Of a stretch of DNA of 64,000 bases, positions 23,787 through 31,762 are shown one piece after another. The notes under the pieces were generated by a model. That model was not told the origin of the DNA, did not search any database, and was given only the letters and a program-made list of their open reading frames with translations. The stretch covers positions 9,424,001 through 9,488,000 of the forward strand of contig NZ_RKQF01000001.1 of assembly GCF_003814875.1 (NCBI RefSeq). The letters are read 5' to 3'. Position 1 is the stretch's first letter, and each line of letters opens with the position of its first letter. The DNA is from Streptomyces sp. Ag109_O5-1. Its GTDB lineage: Bacteria; Actinomycetota; Actinomycetes; Streptomycetales; Streptomycetaceae. The translations under genes were made by a program, and so were the position numbers.

Positions 23787-24943
23787 GGATCGGCATCGTC
23801 TGCCCCTACTCCTGGGACGTCCCGGGCGGGGTCCAATTCCACATCCGTGACCTCGCCGAGTACTTCATCCGCCTCGGCCACGACGTCTCCGTGCTCGCCC
23901 CCGCCGACGACGACACCCCGCTGCCGCCGTACGTCGTCTCGGCGGGCCGCGCGGTCCCGGTGCCCTACAACGGCTCGGTGGCCCGCCTCAACTTCGGCTT
24001 CCTGTCCGCCGCGCGGGTGCGCCGCTGGCTGCACGAGGGCGCCTTCGACGTGGTCCACATCCACGAGCCGACCTCGCCCTCCCTCGGCCTGCTGACCTGC
24101 TGGGCGGCGCAGGGCCCGATGGTCGCTACCTTCCACACCTCCAACCCGCGCTCCCGCGCGATGATCGCCGCGTACTCGATCCTCCAGGCGGCCCTGGAGA
24201 AGATCAGCGCGCGGATCGCGGTCAGCGAGTACGCCCGCCGCACGCTGGTCGAGCACCTGGGCGGCGACGCCGTCGTGATCCCCAACGGCGTGGACGTCGA
24301 CTTCTTCGCCAAGGCGGAGCCGCGCCCCGAGTGGCAGGGCGACACCATCGGCTTCATCGGCCGTATCGACGAGCCCCGCAAGGGCCTCCCGGTGCTGATG
24401 AAGGCCCTCCCCAAGATCCTGGCCGCCCGCCCGGGCGCCAGGCTCCTGGTGGCCGGCCGGGGCGACGAGGAGGCCGCGGTCGAGTCCCTGCCGGCCGAGC
24501 TGCGCTCCCGCGTCGAGTTCCTCGGCATGGTCAGCGACGAGGACAAGGCCCGCTTCCTGCGCAGTCTCGACCTGTACATCGCGCCCAACACCGGCGGCGA
24601 GAGCTTCGGCATCATCCTGGTCGAGGCGCTGTCCGCCGGGGCTCCCGTCCTCGCCTCCGACCTCGACGCCTTCACCCAGGTCCTGGACCAGGGAGCGGCG
24701 GGCGAGCTGTTCGCCAACGAGGACGCGGACGCGCTGGCCGAGGCGGCGGTACGACTGCTGGAGAACCCCGAGCGCCGGGCCGAGCTACGGGAGCGCGGCA
24801 GCGTCCATGTGCGCCGGTTCGACTGGTCGACGGTGGGCGCGGACATCCTGTCGGTCTACGAGACGGTGACGGCGGGCGCGGCGGCGGTGGCGGCGGACGA
24901 GCGGTCGGGGCTGCGGGCGCGGTTCGGACTGGCGCGGGACTAG
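23783..24943 (+). CDS. pimA: phosphatidylinositol alpha-mannosyltransferase (PimA-like)
   Basis: A 386-residue GT-B fold glycosyltransferase of family GT4. The N-terminal half opens with RIGIVCPYSWDVPGGVQFHIRDL and contains a basic, amphipathic lipid-contact region. The C-terminal half has FIGRIDEPRKGL and the E-x7-E nucleotide-sugar motif near 273-281 (GGESFGIILVE). It would transfer mannose from GDP-mannose to phosphatidylinositol. The GTG start overlaps the stop of the acyltransferase gene. Confidence 0.92.
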   Translation: MRIGIVCPYSWDVPGGVQFHIRDLAEYFIRLGHDVSVLAPADDDTPLPPYVVSAGRAVPVPYNGSVARLNFGFLSAARVRRWLHEGAFDVVHIHEPTSPSLGLLTCWAAQGPMVATFHTSNPRSRAMIAAYSILQAALEKISARIAVSEYARRTLVEHLGGDAVVIPNGVDVDFFAKAEPRPEWQGDTIGFIGRIDEPRKGLPVLMKALPKILAARPGARLLVAGRGDEEAAVESLPAELRSRVEFLGMVSDEDKARFLRSLDLYIAPNTGGESFGIILVEALSAGAPVLASDLDAFTQVLDQGAAGELFANEDADALAEAAVRLLENPERRAELRERGSVHVRRFDWSTVGADILSVYETVTAGAAAVAADERSGLRARFGLARD

Positions 24944-24974
24944 GCGCTGAGCGCTGCGCCGGGGGTGCCGCCGT

Positions 24975-25060
24975 GGTGCGTCTGCGGCGCCGTCGTGGCT
25001 GGTCGCGCCCACGGGGCGGTAGCCGCATATCGGATACAGCCCCGTGCCCCTTTGGGGCGC
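24975..25060. repeat. Streptomyces dispersed intergenic repeat
   Basis: A segment containing CGTCGTGGCTGGTCGCGCCC, GCCGCATATCGGATACAGCC and the hairpin-forming GCCCCTTTGGGGC is another repeat family that I recognise from Streptomyces intergenic DNA. It fills the gap between pimA and the next gene and ends 31 bases before that gene's start. Confidence 0.75.
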
Positions 25061-25091
25061 TGCTGCGGGCGCTTCCTATAGCGTTCCGCCC

Positions 25092-25634
25092 GTGACCGCA
25101 ACGCTCATCTGGATCCTCGCCGCCCTCGTGGTGATCGGCCTGTACCTGAGCTGGACCGCCGGGCGGCTCGACCGGCTGCACTCCCGTATCGACGCCGCTC
25201 GCGCGGCCCTGGACGCCCAGTTGCTGCGGCGTGCCTCCGTGGCCCAGGAACTGGCGACCTCGGGGGTGCTGGACCCTGCCGCCTCGATCGTGCTGTACGA
25301 GGCCGCGCACGCCGCCCGGCAGGCCGAGGAGGAGCAGCGGGAGGTCGCCGAGAGCGAGCTGAGCCAGGCGCTGCGGGCGGTCTTCGAGGACCCGCGGCAG
25401 GTCGAGGAGGTCCGCGAGGCCCCCGGCGGTGAGGCCGCCGCGACCGAGCTGGCCGAGGCGGTGCGCCGGGTCCCGATGGCCCGCCGCTTCCACAACGACG
25501 CCGTCGGCGCGGCCCGCCGGCTCCGCGAACACCGCAAGGTCAGGTGGTTCCGACTGGCCGGACACGCCCCCTTCCCGCTGGCCTTCGAAATGGACGACGA
25601 ACCGCCGGCCGCGCTGGTCGAGCGGGCCGCCTAG
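25092..25634 (+). CDS. single-pass membrane protein, LemA-like helical
   Basis: A 180-residue protein with one N-terminal membrane segment (TLIWILAALVVIGLYLSW, about 4-21). A long helical region rich in Ala, Glu and Arg follows (GRLDRLHSRIDAARAALDAQLLRRASVAQELA), then a basic segment (HNDAVGAARRLREHRKVRWFRLAG). The pattern recalls LemA-type proteins, with a membrane anchor and a four-helix body, but I cannot assign it firmly. In S. coelicolor an equivalent gene lies between pimA and pdxS. GTG start. Confidence 0.75.
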   Translation: MTATLIWILAALVVIGLYLSWTAGRLDRLHSRIDAARAALDAQLLRRASVAQELATSGVLDPAASIVLYEAAHAARQAEEEQREVAESELSQALRAVFEDPRQVEEVREAPGGEAAATELAEAVRRVPMARRFHNDAVGAARRLREHRKVRWFRLAGHAPFPLAFEMDDEPPAALVERAA

Positions 25635-25739
25635 GCGCAAAACGATCCACCGGCTTCCCATTGGCCCTTGCTGTGGACTGGTCCGCTCGCGTTTTCTCGG
25701 TGTTCGCAGAAACCCTCTTTCACTTCAGCGAGGTCACCC

Positions 25740-26645
25740 GTGTCCACCACCGACAACCAGGCCCCCGAGACCGGTACCGCCCGCGTGAAGCGCGGCATGG
25801 CGGAGCAGCTCAAGGGCGGCGTGATCATGGACGTCGTCACGCCGGAGCAGGCGAAGATCGCCGAGGACGCGGGCGCCGTCGCCGTCATGGCCCTGGAGCG
25901 GGTCCCGGCCGACATCCGCAAGGACGGCGGCGTGGCCCGGATGTCCGACCCGGACATGATCGAGGGCATCATCGAGGCCGTCTCCATCCCGGTCATGGCC
26001 AAGTCCCGGATCGGCCACTTCGTCGAGGCCCAGGTCCTGCAGTCCCTCGGCGTCGACTACATCGACGAGTCCGAGGTCCTCACCCCGGCCGACGAGGTCA
26101 ACCACTCCGACAAGTGGGCGTTCACCACCCCCTTCGTCTGCGGCGCCACCAACCTCGGTGAGGCCCTGCGCCGCATCGCCGAGGGCGCGGCCATGATCCG
26201 CTCCAAGGGCGAGGCCGGCACCGGCAACGTCGTCGAGGCGGTCCGCCACCTGCGCCAGATCAAGGGTGAGATCGCCAAGCTGCGCGGCTGCGACAACAAC
26301 GAGATCTACGCGGCCGCCAAGGAGCTGCGCGCCCCCTTCGAGCTGGTCAAGGAGGTCGCCGAGCTCGGCAAGCTGCCGGTGGTGCTGTTCTCCGCCGGTG
26401 GCGTGGCCACCCCGGCCGACGCCGCGCTGATGCGCCAGCTCGGCGCCGAGGGCGTCTTCGTCGGCTCCGGCATCTTCAAGTCCGGCGACCCTGCCAAGCG
26501 CGCCGCCGCCATCGTCAAGGCGACCACCTTCTACGACGACCCGAAGATCATCGCGGACGCGTCCCGCAACCTCGGCGAGGCCATGGTCGGCATCAACTGC
26601 GACACCCTCCCCGAGGCCGAGCGTTACGCGAACCGGGGCTGGTGA
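25740..26645 (+). CDS. pdxS: pyridoxal 5'-phosphate synthase subunit PdxS
   Basis: A 301-residue (beta/alpha)8 synthase that builds PLP from ribose 5-phosphate, glyceraldehyde 3-phosphate and ammonia supplied by PdxT. The catalytic residues are visible: D31 (GGVIMDVVTPEQA), K88 (PVMAKSRIGHFVEAQ) and K156 (MIRSKGEAGTGN). The GTG start has GAGG at suitable spacing; an in-frame start at 25668 has no family support. It is coupled to pdxT by a one-base overlap. Confidence 0.97.
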   Translation: MSTTDNQAPETGTARVKRGMAEQLKGGVIMDVVTPEQAKIAEDAGAVAVMALERVPADIRKDGGVARMSDPDMIEGIIEAVSIPVMAKSRIGHFVEAQVLQSLGVDYIDESEVLTPADEVNHSDKWAFTTPFVCGATNLGEALRRIAEGAAMIRSKGEAGTGNVVEAVRHLRQIKGEIAKLRGCDNNEIYAAAKELRAPFELVKEVAELGKLPVVLFSAGGVATPADAALMRQLGAEGVFVGSGIFKSGDPAKRAAAIVKATTFYDDPKIIADASRNLGEAMVGINCDTLPEAERYANRGW

Positions 26646-27247
26646 TGACCACTCCCGTAGTCGGAGTGCTCGCACTCCAGGGCGACGTACGGGAGCACCT
26701 GATCGCCCTGGCCGCGGCCGACGCCGTGGCCAGGCCGGTCCGGCGCCCCGAGGAACTCGCCGAGGTGGACGGCCTGGTCATACCCGGCGGCGAGTCCACC
26801 ACGATCTCCAAGCTGGCCGTCCTGTTCGGCGTGATGGAGCCCCTCCGCGCGCGCGTGCGGGCCGGAATGCCCGTCTACGGCACCTGCGCGGGCATGATCA
26901 TGCTCGCCGACAAGATCCTCGACCCGCGTTCGGGCCAGGAGACGATCGGCGGCATCGACATGATCGTGCGCCGCAACGCCTTCGGGCGGCAGAACGAGTC
27001 GTTCGAGGCGGCGGTCGACGTACGCGGCGTTGACGGCGATCCTGTAGAGGGCGTGTTCATCCGCGCCCCCTGGGTCGAGTCCGTGGGCGCCGACGTCGAG
27101 GTGCTCGCCGAGCACGGCGGCCACATCGTCGCGGTCCGCCAGGGCAACGCGCTCGCCACGTCGTTCCACCCGGAACTGACCGGCGACCACCGTGTGCACT
27201 CCCTGTTCGTCGACATGGTGCACGCGGACCGGGCGACGGAGTCCTAG
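26645..27247 (+). CDS. pdxT: pyridoxal 5'-phosphate synthase glutaminase subunit PdxT
   Basis: A 200-residue class I glutamine amidotransferase that provides ammonia to PdxS. The triad is C81 (YGTCAGMIML), H175 and E177 (SFHPELTGD), and the oxyanion-hole segment GGESTT is at 48-53. Its ATG shares the last base of the pdxS stop (TGATG), so the two subunits are translationally coupled. Confidence 0.97.
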   Translation: MTTPVVGVLALQGDVREHLIALAAADAVARPVRRPEELAEVDGLVIPGGESTTISKLAVLFGVMEPLRARVRAGMPVYGTCAGMIMLADKILDPRSGQETIGGIDMIVRRNAFGRQNESFEAAVDVRGVDGDPVEGVFIRAPWVESVGADVEVLAEHGGHIVAVRQGNALATSFHPELTGDHRVHSLFVDMVHADRATES

Positions 27248-27299
27248 TAGGATCTCTGGCGTTCGTTGTTTGGATGGGTTACGCGAAGGAGACAGGCAG

Positions 27300-28052
27300 A
27301 TGTCCGGCCACTCTAAATGGGCTACGACGAAGCACAAGAAGGCCGTGATCGATGCCAAGCGCGGCAAGCTCTTCGCGAAGCTGATCAAGAACATCGAGGT
27401 CGCGGCCCGCATGGGCGGCGTCGACATCGAAGGCAACCCGACCCTCTACGACGCCATCCAGAAGGCGAAGAAGCAGTCGGTCCCGAACAAGAACATCGAC
27501 TCCGCGGTCAAGCGCGGCGGCGGTCTCGAGGCCGGCGGCGCCGACTACGAGACGATCATGTACGAGGGCTACGGCCCGAACGGTGTCGCGGTGCTCATCG
27601 AGTGCCTCACCGACAACCGCAACCGCGCCGCCTCCGACGTGCGTGTCGCCATGACCCGCAACGGCGGCTCCATGGCCGACCCGGGCTCGGTGTCGTACCT
27701 GTTCAACCGCAAGGGCGTGGTGATCGTCCCCAAGGGCGAGCTGTCCGAGGACGACGTCCTCGGTGCCGTCCTGGACGCGGGTGCCGAGGAAGTCAACGAC
27801 CTGGGCGAGTCCTTCGAGGTGCTCAGCGAGGCCACCGACATGGTCGCCGTCCGCACCGCCCTCCAGGACGCCGGGATCGACTACGACTCCGCCGAGGCCA
27901 ACTTCGTCCCGACCATGCAGGTCGAACTGGACGAGGAGGGCGCCAAGAAGATCTTCAAGCTGATCGACGCGCTGGAGGACAGCGACGACGTGCAGAACGT
28001 CTTCGCCAACTTCGACGTCAGCGACGAGGTCATGGAGAAGGTCGACGCGTAA
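27300..28052 (+). CDS. YebC/PmpR family protein (translation factor or transcriptional regulator)
   Basis: A 250-residue protein starting MSGHSKWATTKHKKAVIDAKRGK, the hallmark of the YebC/TACO1 family, with the conserved NRNRAASDVRVAM segment. Members have been described as transcription factors and as ribosome-associated factors relieving stalling at proline runs. The latter is notable because efp also lies in this window. It is positioned between pdxT and ruvC, as in mycobacteria. AAGGAGA precedes the ATG. Confidence 0.95.
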   Translation: MSGHSKWATTKHKKAVIDAKRGKLFAKLIKNIEVAARMGGVDIEGNPTLYDAIQKAKKQSVPNKNIDSAVKRGGGLEAGGADYETIMYEGYGPNGVAVLIECLTDNRNRAASDVRVAMTRNGGSMADPGSVSYLFNRKGVVIVPKGELSEDDVLGAVLDAGAEEVNDLGESFEVLSEATDMVAVRTALQDAGIDYDSAEANFVPTMQVELDEEGAKKIFKLIDALEDSDDVQNVFANFDVSDEVMEKVDA

Positions 28053-28077
28053 CGCCGCGACGGGCTGCACGGACCCA

Positions 28078-28108
28078 ACGGGCCGACGGGACACACCCGT
28101 CGGCCCGT
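28078..28108 (+). terminator. terminator of the pdxS-pdxT-yebC unit
   Basis: ACGGGCCGACGGG (28078-28090) and its exact complement (28096-28108) enclose the loop ACACA, 26 bases after the yebC stop. It is a 13-base-pair perfect stem. Confidence 0.85.
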
Positions 28109-28176
28109 CGTCGTGTCGGCCGTTGTCGGTGGCACCGGATAGCCTGCACAAACAGGTGACCGAAGGGAGGGGCGCG

Positions 28177-28716
28177 GTGCGCGTACTGGGGGTGGACCCC
28201 GGGCTGACCCGGTGTGGTGTCGGCGTCGTCGAAGGCGTCGCCGGGCGGCCGCTCACCATGGTCGGCGTGGGGGTCGTACGGACGCCCGCGGACGCCGAAC
28301 TCAGCCATCGCCTGGTCGCCATCGAGCAGGGCATCGAACAGTGGCTGGACGAGCACCGGCCCGAATTCGTCGCCGTGGAGCGGGTGTTCAGCCAGCACAA
28401 CGTACGGACCGTGATGGGCACCGCCCAGGCCAGCGCCGTCGCCATGCTGTGCGCCGCCCGCCGGGGCATCCCCGTCGCCCTGCACACCCCCAGCGAGGTC
28501 AAGGCCGCCGTCACCGGCTCCGGACGTGCCGACAAGGCCCAGATCGGCGCCATGGTCACCCGGCTGCTCCGGCTCAGCGCCCCGCCCAAGCCCGCCGACG
28601 CCGCCGACGCCCTCGCGCTCGCCATCTGCCACATCTGGCGCGCCCCCGCCCAGAACCGACTCCAGCAGGCCGTCGCCCTGCACGCAGCCAACACACCGAA
28701 AGGCCGTACGGCATGA
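28177..28716 (+). CDS. ruvC: Holliday junction resolvase RuvC
   Basis: A 179-residue crossover-junction endonuclease. The four acidic catalytic residues are present: D7 (VRVLGVDPGLT), E68 (FVAVERVFSQHN), and D141 and D144 (KPADAADALALA). The GTG start follows GAAGGGAGG at ideal spacing. It overlaps ruvA by four bases. It cuts the junctions that RuvAB migrates. Confidence 0.97.
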   Translation: MRVLGVDPGLTRCGVGVVEGVAGRPLTMVGVGVVRTPADAELSHRLVAIEQGIEQWLDEHRPEFVAVERVFSQHNVRTVMGTAQASAVAMLCAARRGIPVALHTPSEVKAAVTGSGRADKAQIGAMVTRLLRLSAPPKPADAADALALAICHIWRAPAQNRLQQAVALHAANTPKGRTA

Positions 28717-29318
28717 TCGCCTTCGTCAGCGGCCCGGTCGCCGCCCTCGCCCCGGACTCCGCGGTCGTCGAGGTCGGAGGGATCGGCATCGCCGTCCAGT
28801 GCTCGCCCAACACCCTGTCCGGGCTGCGCATGGGCCAGCAGACCAAACTCGCCACCTCCCTGGTCGTACGAGAGGACTCGCTCACCCTGTACGGCTTCGT
28901 CGACGACGACGAGCGGCAGACCTTCGAGCTGCTGCAGACGGCGAGCGGGGTCGGCCCCCGCCTGGCCCAGGCGATGCTGGCGGTCCACAGCCCGGACGCC
29001 CTGCGCCGCGCCGTCTCCACCGGTGACGAGAAAGCGCTCATCGCCGTCCCCGGCATCGGGAAGAAGGGCGCGCAGAAGCTGCTGCTGGAGCTGAAGGACC
29101 GCCTCGGTGAACCGGTCGGTGCCCCCGCGATCGGCGCCCCGGTCACCCAGGGCTGGCGCGACCAGCTGCACGCGGCCCTGATCGGTCTGGGCTACGCGAC
29201 CCGGGAGGCCGAGGAGGCCGTCACCGCCGTCGCCCCGCAGGCCGAGGCCGCCGGGGGTACGCCCCAGGTCGGCCAGCTGCTCAAGGCGGCCCTGCAGACC
29301 CTCAACCGCGCCCGCTGA
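28713..29318 (+). CDS. ruvA: Holliday junction DNA helicase subunit RuvA
   Basis: A 201-residue protein. The N-terminal OB fold starts MIAFVSGPVAALAP. Two helix-hairpin-helix motifs follow (LQTASGVGPRLAQAML and LIAVPGIGKKGAQKLLLEL). The C-terminal RuvB-binding domain contains ALIGLGYATREAEEAV. It forms the tetramer that holds the four-way junction. The start overlaps the ruvC stop (ATGA). Confidence 0.97.
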   Translation: MIAFVSGPVAALAPDSAVVEVGGIGIAVQCSPNTLSGLRMGQQTKLATSLVVREDSLTLYGFVDDDERQTFELLQTASGVGPRLAQAMLAVHSPDALRRAVSTGDEKALIAVPGIGKKGAQKLLLELKDRLGEPVGAPAIGAPVTQGWRDQLHAALIGLGYATREAEEAVTAVAPQAEAAGGTPQVGQLLKAALQTLNRAR

Positions 29319-29345
29319 CCCCACCACCGCTGAGGCACATCACTT

Positions 29346-30422
29346 ATGAACTGGGACGACACGACCGACACCGGCGCCGCCGACGCGGAGCGGCTGGTGG
29401 GCGCCGTCGCCGACCGTGAGGACCAGGCCGTCGAGGCCGCGCTGCGCCCCAAGGACCTGGGCGAGTTCATCGGCCAGGAGAAGGTCCGCGAGCAGCTCGA
29501 CCTGGTCCTGCGGGCCGCACGCGCGCGTGGCGCCACCGCCGACCATGTGCTGCTCTCCGGGGCCCCCGGCCTGGGCAAGACCACCCTCTCGATGATCATC
29601 GCGGCCGAGATGGGCGCCCCGATCCGCATCACGTCCGGCCCCGCCATCCAGCACGCCGGCGACCTGGCCGCGATCCTCTCCTCCCTCCAGGAGGGCGAGG
29701 TCCTCTTCCTCGACGAGATCCACCGCATGTCGCGGCCGGCCGAGGAGATGCTGTACATGGCGATGGAGGACTTCCGCGTCGACGTCATCGTCGGCAAGGG
29801 CCCGGGTGCGACCGCCATCCCTCTGGAGCTGCCGCCGTTCACCCTGGTCGGCGCCACCACGCGCGCGGGCCTGCTGCCGCCCCCGCTGCGCGACCGCTTC
29901 GGCTTCACCGCGCACATGGAGTTCTACGAACCGCGCGAGCTGGAGCGTGTCGTGCACCGCTCGGCGAATCTGCTGGACGTCGAGATCGAGCCCGCCGGCG
30001 CCGCCGAGATCGCCGGCCGCTCGCGCGGCACGCCCCGTATCGCCAACCGGCTGCTGCGCCGCGTCCGCGACTACGCGCAGGTCAAGGCCGACGGGCTGAT
30101 CAACCGCGAGATCGCGCACGCGGCCCTGGCCGTCTACGAGGTGGACGAGCGCGGCCTCGACCGGCTCGACCGCGCCGTCCTGGAGGCCCTGCTCAAGCTG
30201 TTCGGTGGCGGCCCGGTGGGTCTGTCGACGCTCGCGGTCGCGGTGGGGGAGGAGCGCGAGACGGTCGAGGAGGTCGCCGAGCCCTTCCTGGTCCGCGAGG
30301 GCCTGCTGGCCCGCACCCCGCGCGGCCGGGTCGCCACCCCCGCCGCCTGGGCCCACCTCGGCCTGACCGCCCCAAGGGGCGCGGCGGGCGGAACCGGCCA
30401 GCAGGACCTGTTCGGCACCTGA
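29346..30422 (+). CDS. ruvB: Holliday junction branch-migration ATPase RuvB
   Basis: A 358-residue AAA+ motor. Walker A GAPGLGKT is at 72-79, Walker B is FLDEIHR at about 121-127, and sensor region GATTRAGLL and arginine-finger segment follow. The C-terminal winged helix ends in a tail with QQDLF. It follows ruvA by 27 bases, completing the ruvCAB operon. Confidence 0.97.
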   Translation: MNWDDTTDTGAADAERLVGAVADREDQAVEAALRPKDLGEFIGQEKVREQLDLVLRAARARGATADHVLLSGAPGLGKTTLSMIIAAEMGAPIRITSGPAIQHAGDLAAILSSLQEGEVLFLDEIHRMSRPAEEMLYMAMEDFRVDVIVGKGPGATAIPLELPPFTLVGATTRAGLLPPPLRDRFGFTAHMEFYEPRELERVVHRSANLLDVEIEPAGAAEIAGRSRGTPRIANRLLRRVRDYAQVKADGLINREIAHAALAVYEVDERGLDRLDRAVLEALLKLFGGGPVGLSTLAVAVGEERETVEEVAEPFLVREGLLARTPRGRVATPAAWAHLGLTAPRGAAGGTGQQDLFGT

Positions 30423-30985
30423 CACCGGCACGGCGAAGGCCCGGCCGCACTGCGAAACCCGTCACGGGCCGTCACGTCACGCGGAACCCGCCGCCGGCTC
30501 CCGCCACGAGCCGCCGCGGCTGGCTTCCCCCGGTCCCGTGACGAGCCGTGGCCTCGGGCTCCCTCCGGCCCCGCCACGGACTGTCCCTCGAACCATCCGC
30601 CGGAGTTCCCACCGGGGAACTCCCCGAACTTCCCGGGGATCGGGAACCGGCCGGTTTGCTGGTTCTCGCGACGCCGGTCTGTCCACCAGATCTCGCGCCG
30701 GCCTGTCCACCGGTTCATGCGCCGGCCGGTTCGCAGGATCCCGCACCGGCCGGTCCGCCGCTTCTTGCACCGCGGCTCCGCCTGATCCCACAGCGTCGCT
30801 CCGCCATTTCCCCCACCCCAGGTTCGTCCGGTCGTCGCCGTGCGCGGCACCGGGTCGTCCCGAGCCGTCGGTGCCCCGACTTCCGGACACACCGCTGCCC
30901 GCCCGCCAGAGCCCCGCGGCAGACGTGATCTCTTCGTGACGGCGGGGCATTGGCGGGCGCAGGAACCCAGGTGCCATGCTGAGCG
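30423..30985. other. 563-base intergenic region between ruvB and yajC
   Basis: No frame here looks like a gene. Several frames on both strands are open only because the region is GC-rich and periodic. It holds a six-unit 24-base degenerate tandem repeat (30645-30791) and the start of the yajC promoter region. No clear ruvB terminator was identified. Confidence 0.6.
30645..30791. repeat. degenerate 24-base tandem repeat, six units
   Basis: Units start at 30645, 30672, 30696, 30720, 30744 and 30768. They have the form CRCCGGCCKGTYCRCCGSWTCNYG, with the first two separated by three extra bases. The period being a multiple of three creates octapeptide repeats in all frames, for example xDRPARDx on the minus strand. 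I consider these by-products rather than proof of a gene. Confidence 0.7.
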
Positions 30986-31015
30986 TTGTTCCATGCGAGC
31001 GGACTCGCTTAGACT
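30986..31015 (+). promoter_or_regulatory. candidate promoter of the yajC-secD-secF operon
   Basis: TTGTTC (30986-30991) and TAGACT (31010-31015) are 18 bases apart, about 90 bases before the yajC start. This is a reasonable housekeeping-sigma promoter and the best candidate between the ruvB 3' repeat and yajC. Confidence 0.45.
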
Positions 31016-31105
31016 CCGCCGATGCCGCCTCTACAGGCGGCGCCGACCACGCCCCCATCATCCAGGCCGCTCACCGCCGCGGCCGCGCGAAGGAAATTCC
31101 GTCCC

Positions 31106-31621
31106 GTGAATACCTTGACCCTTCTCCCGCTGGTCGTGCTCATCGCGGCCATGTTTTTGCTGACGCGCTCGAACAAGAAGCGGCAGCAGCAGGCCCAGAA
31201 CATGCGGAACGATCTGCAGCCCGGCAGCGGCGTCCGCACCATCGGGGGCATGTACGCGACGGTCAAGGAAGTGAACGACGACACGGTCCTGCTCGACGCG
31301 GGCCCGGGTGTCGAGCTTCTCTTCGCGAAGAACGCGATCGGCGCCATCCTCACCGATGACGAGTACAACCGCATCGTGCACGGCATCGAGCACGACCTGA
31401 AGTCCGACGCCGACGTCGTTCCGGACGACGCCTCCTCCCTCACCGAGACCGACGACGAGCCTGCCGACGCTGCCGCCGCCTCCGACGACAAGGCCGTCGA
31501 CCTCGGGAAGAAGGACGCCGCCGAAGCGGAGACCGAGGAGAAGGCCGAGGAGGCCGAGACCTCCGAGGCGAAGGCTGACGACGAGCCGAAGAAGACCGAC
31601 GGCGACTCCGAGGCGAAGTAG
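31106..31621 (+). CDS. yajC: preprotein translocase subunit YajC
   Basis: A 171-residue Sec accessory protein. There is one N-terminal membrane segment (LTLLPLVVLIAAMFLLTRSNKKRQQQ, about 4-20), then the conserved VRTIGGMYATVKEVNDDTVLLD core. An unusually long acidic C-terminal tail (about residues 110-171) is rich in Glu, Asp, Ala and Lys. YajC associates with SecDF at the translocon. GTG start with GAAGGA upstream. It precedes secD and secF. Confidence 0.93.
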   Translation: MNTLTLLPLVVLIAAMFLLTRSNKKRQQQAQNMRNDLQPGSGVRTIGGMYATVKEVNDDTVLLDAGPGVELLFAKNAIGAILTDDEYNRIVHGIEHDLKSDADVVPDDASSLTETDDEPADAAAASDDKAVDLGKKDAAEAETEEKAEEAETSEAKADDEPKKTDGDSEAK

Positions 31622-31762
31622 CCGCGACCCGGGGAGCGGTGCGCGCACCTTGCGCGCATCCCGCACCCCGGGCGCGTCTGTTTACCGCACGGGATCCCGA
31701 CACCATGTCATGGCCGACCGCGCCGACCAGGCGCACGGCGGCCCGAGAGGGAGTACGAGAAG

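Noticed and set aside
27279..29327. A 682-codon minus-strand frame opposite yebC-ruvC-ruvA
   Set aside because: Shadow of three well-known genes; composition typical of antisense frames in high-GC DNA.
30645..30791. CRISPR array
   Set aside because: The units are directly adjacent without spacers and are degenerate; no cas genes are nearby.
30477..31061. A minus-strand frame with octapeptide repeats (xDRPARDx) between ruvB and yajC
   Set aside because: The periodicity comes from the 24-base DNA repeat and appears in other frames too. There is no ribosome binding site and it crosses the yajC promoter.
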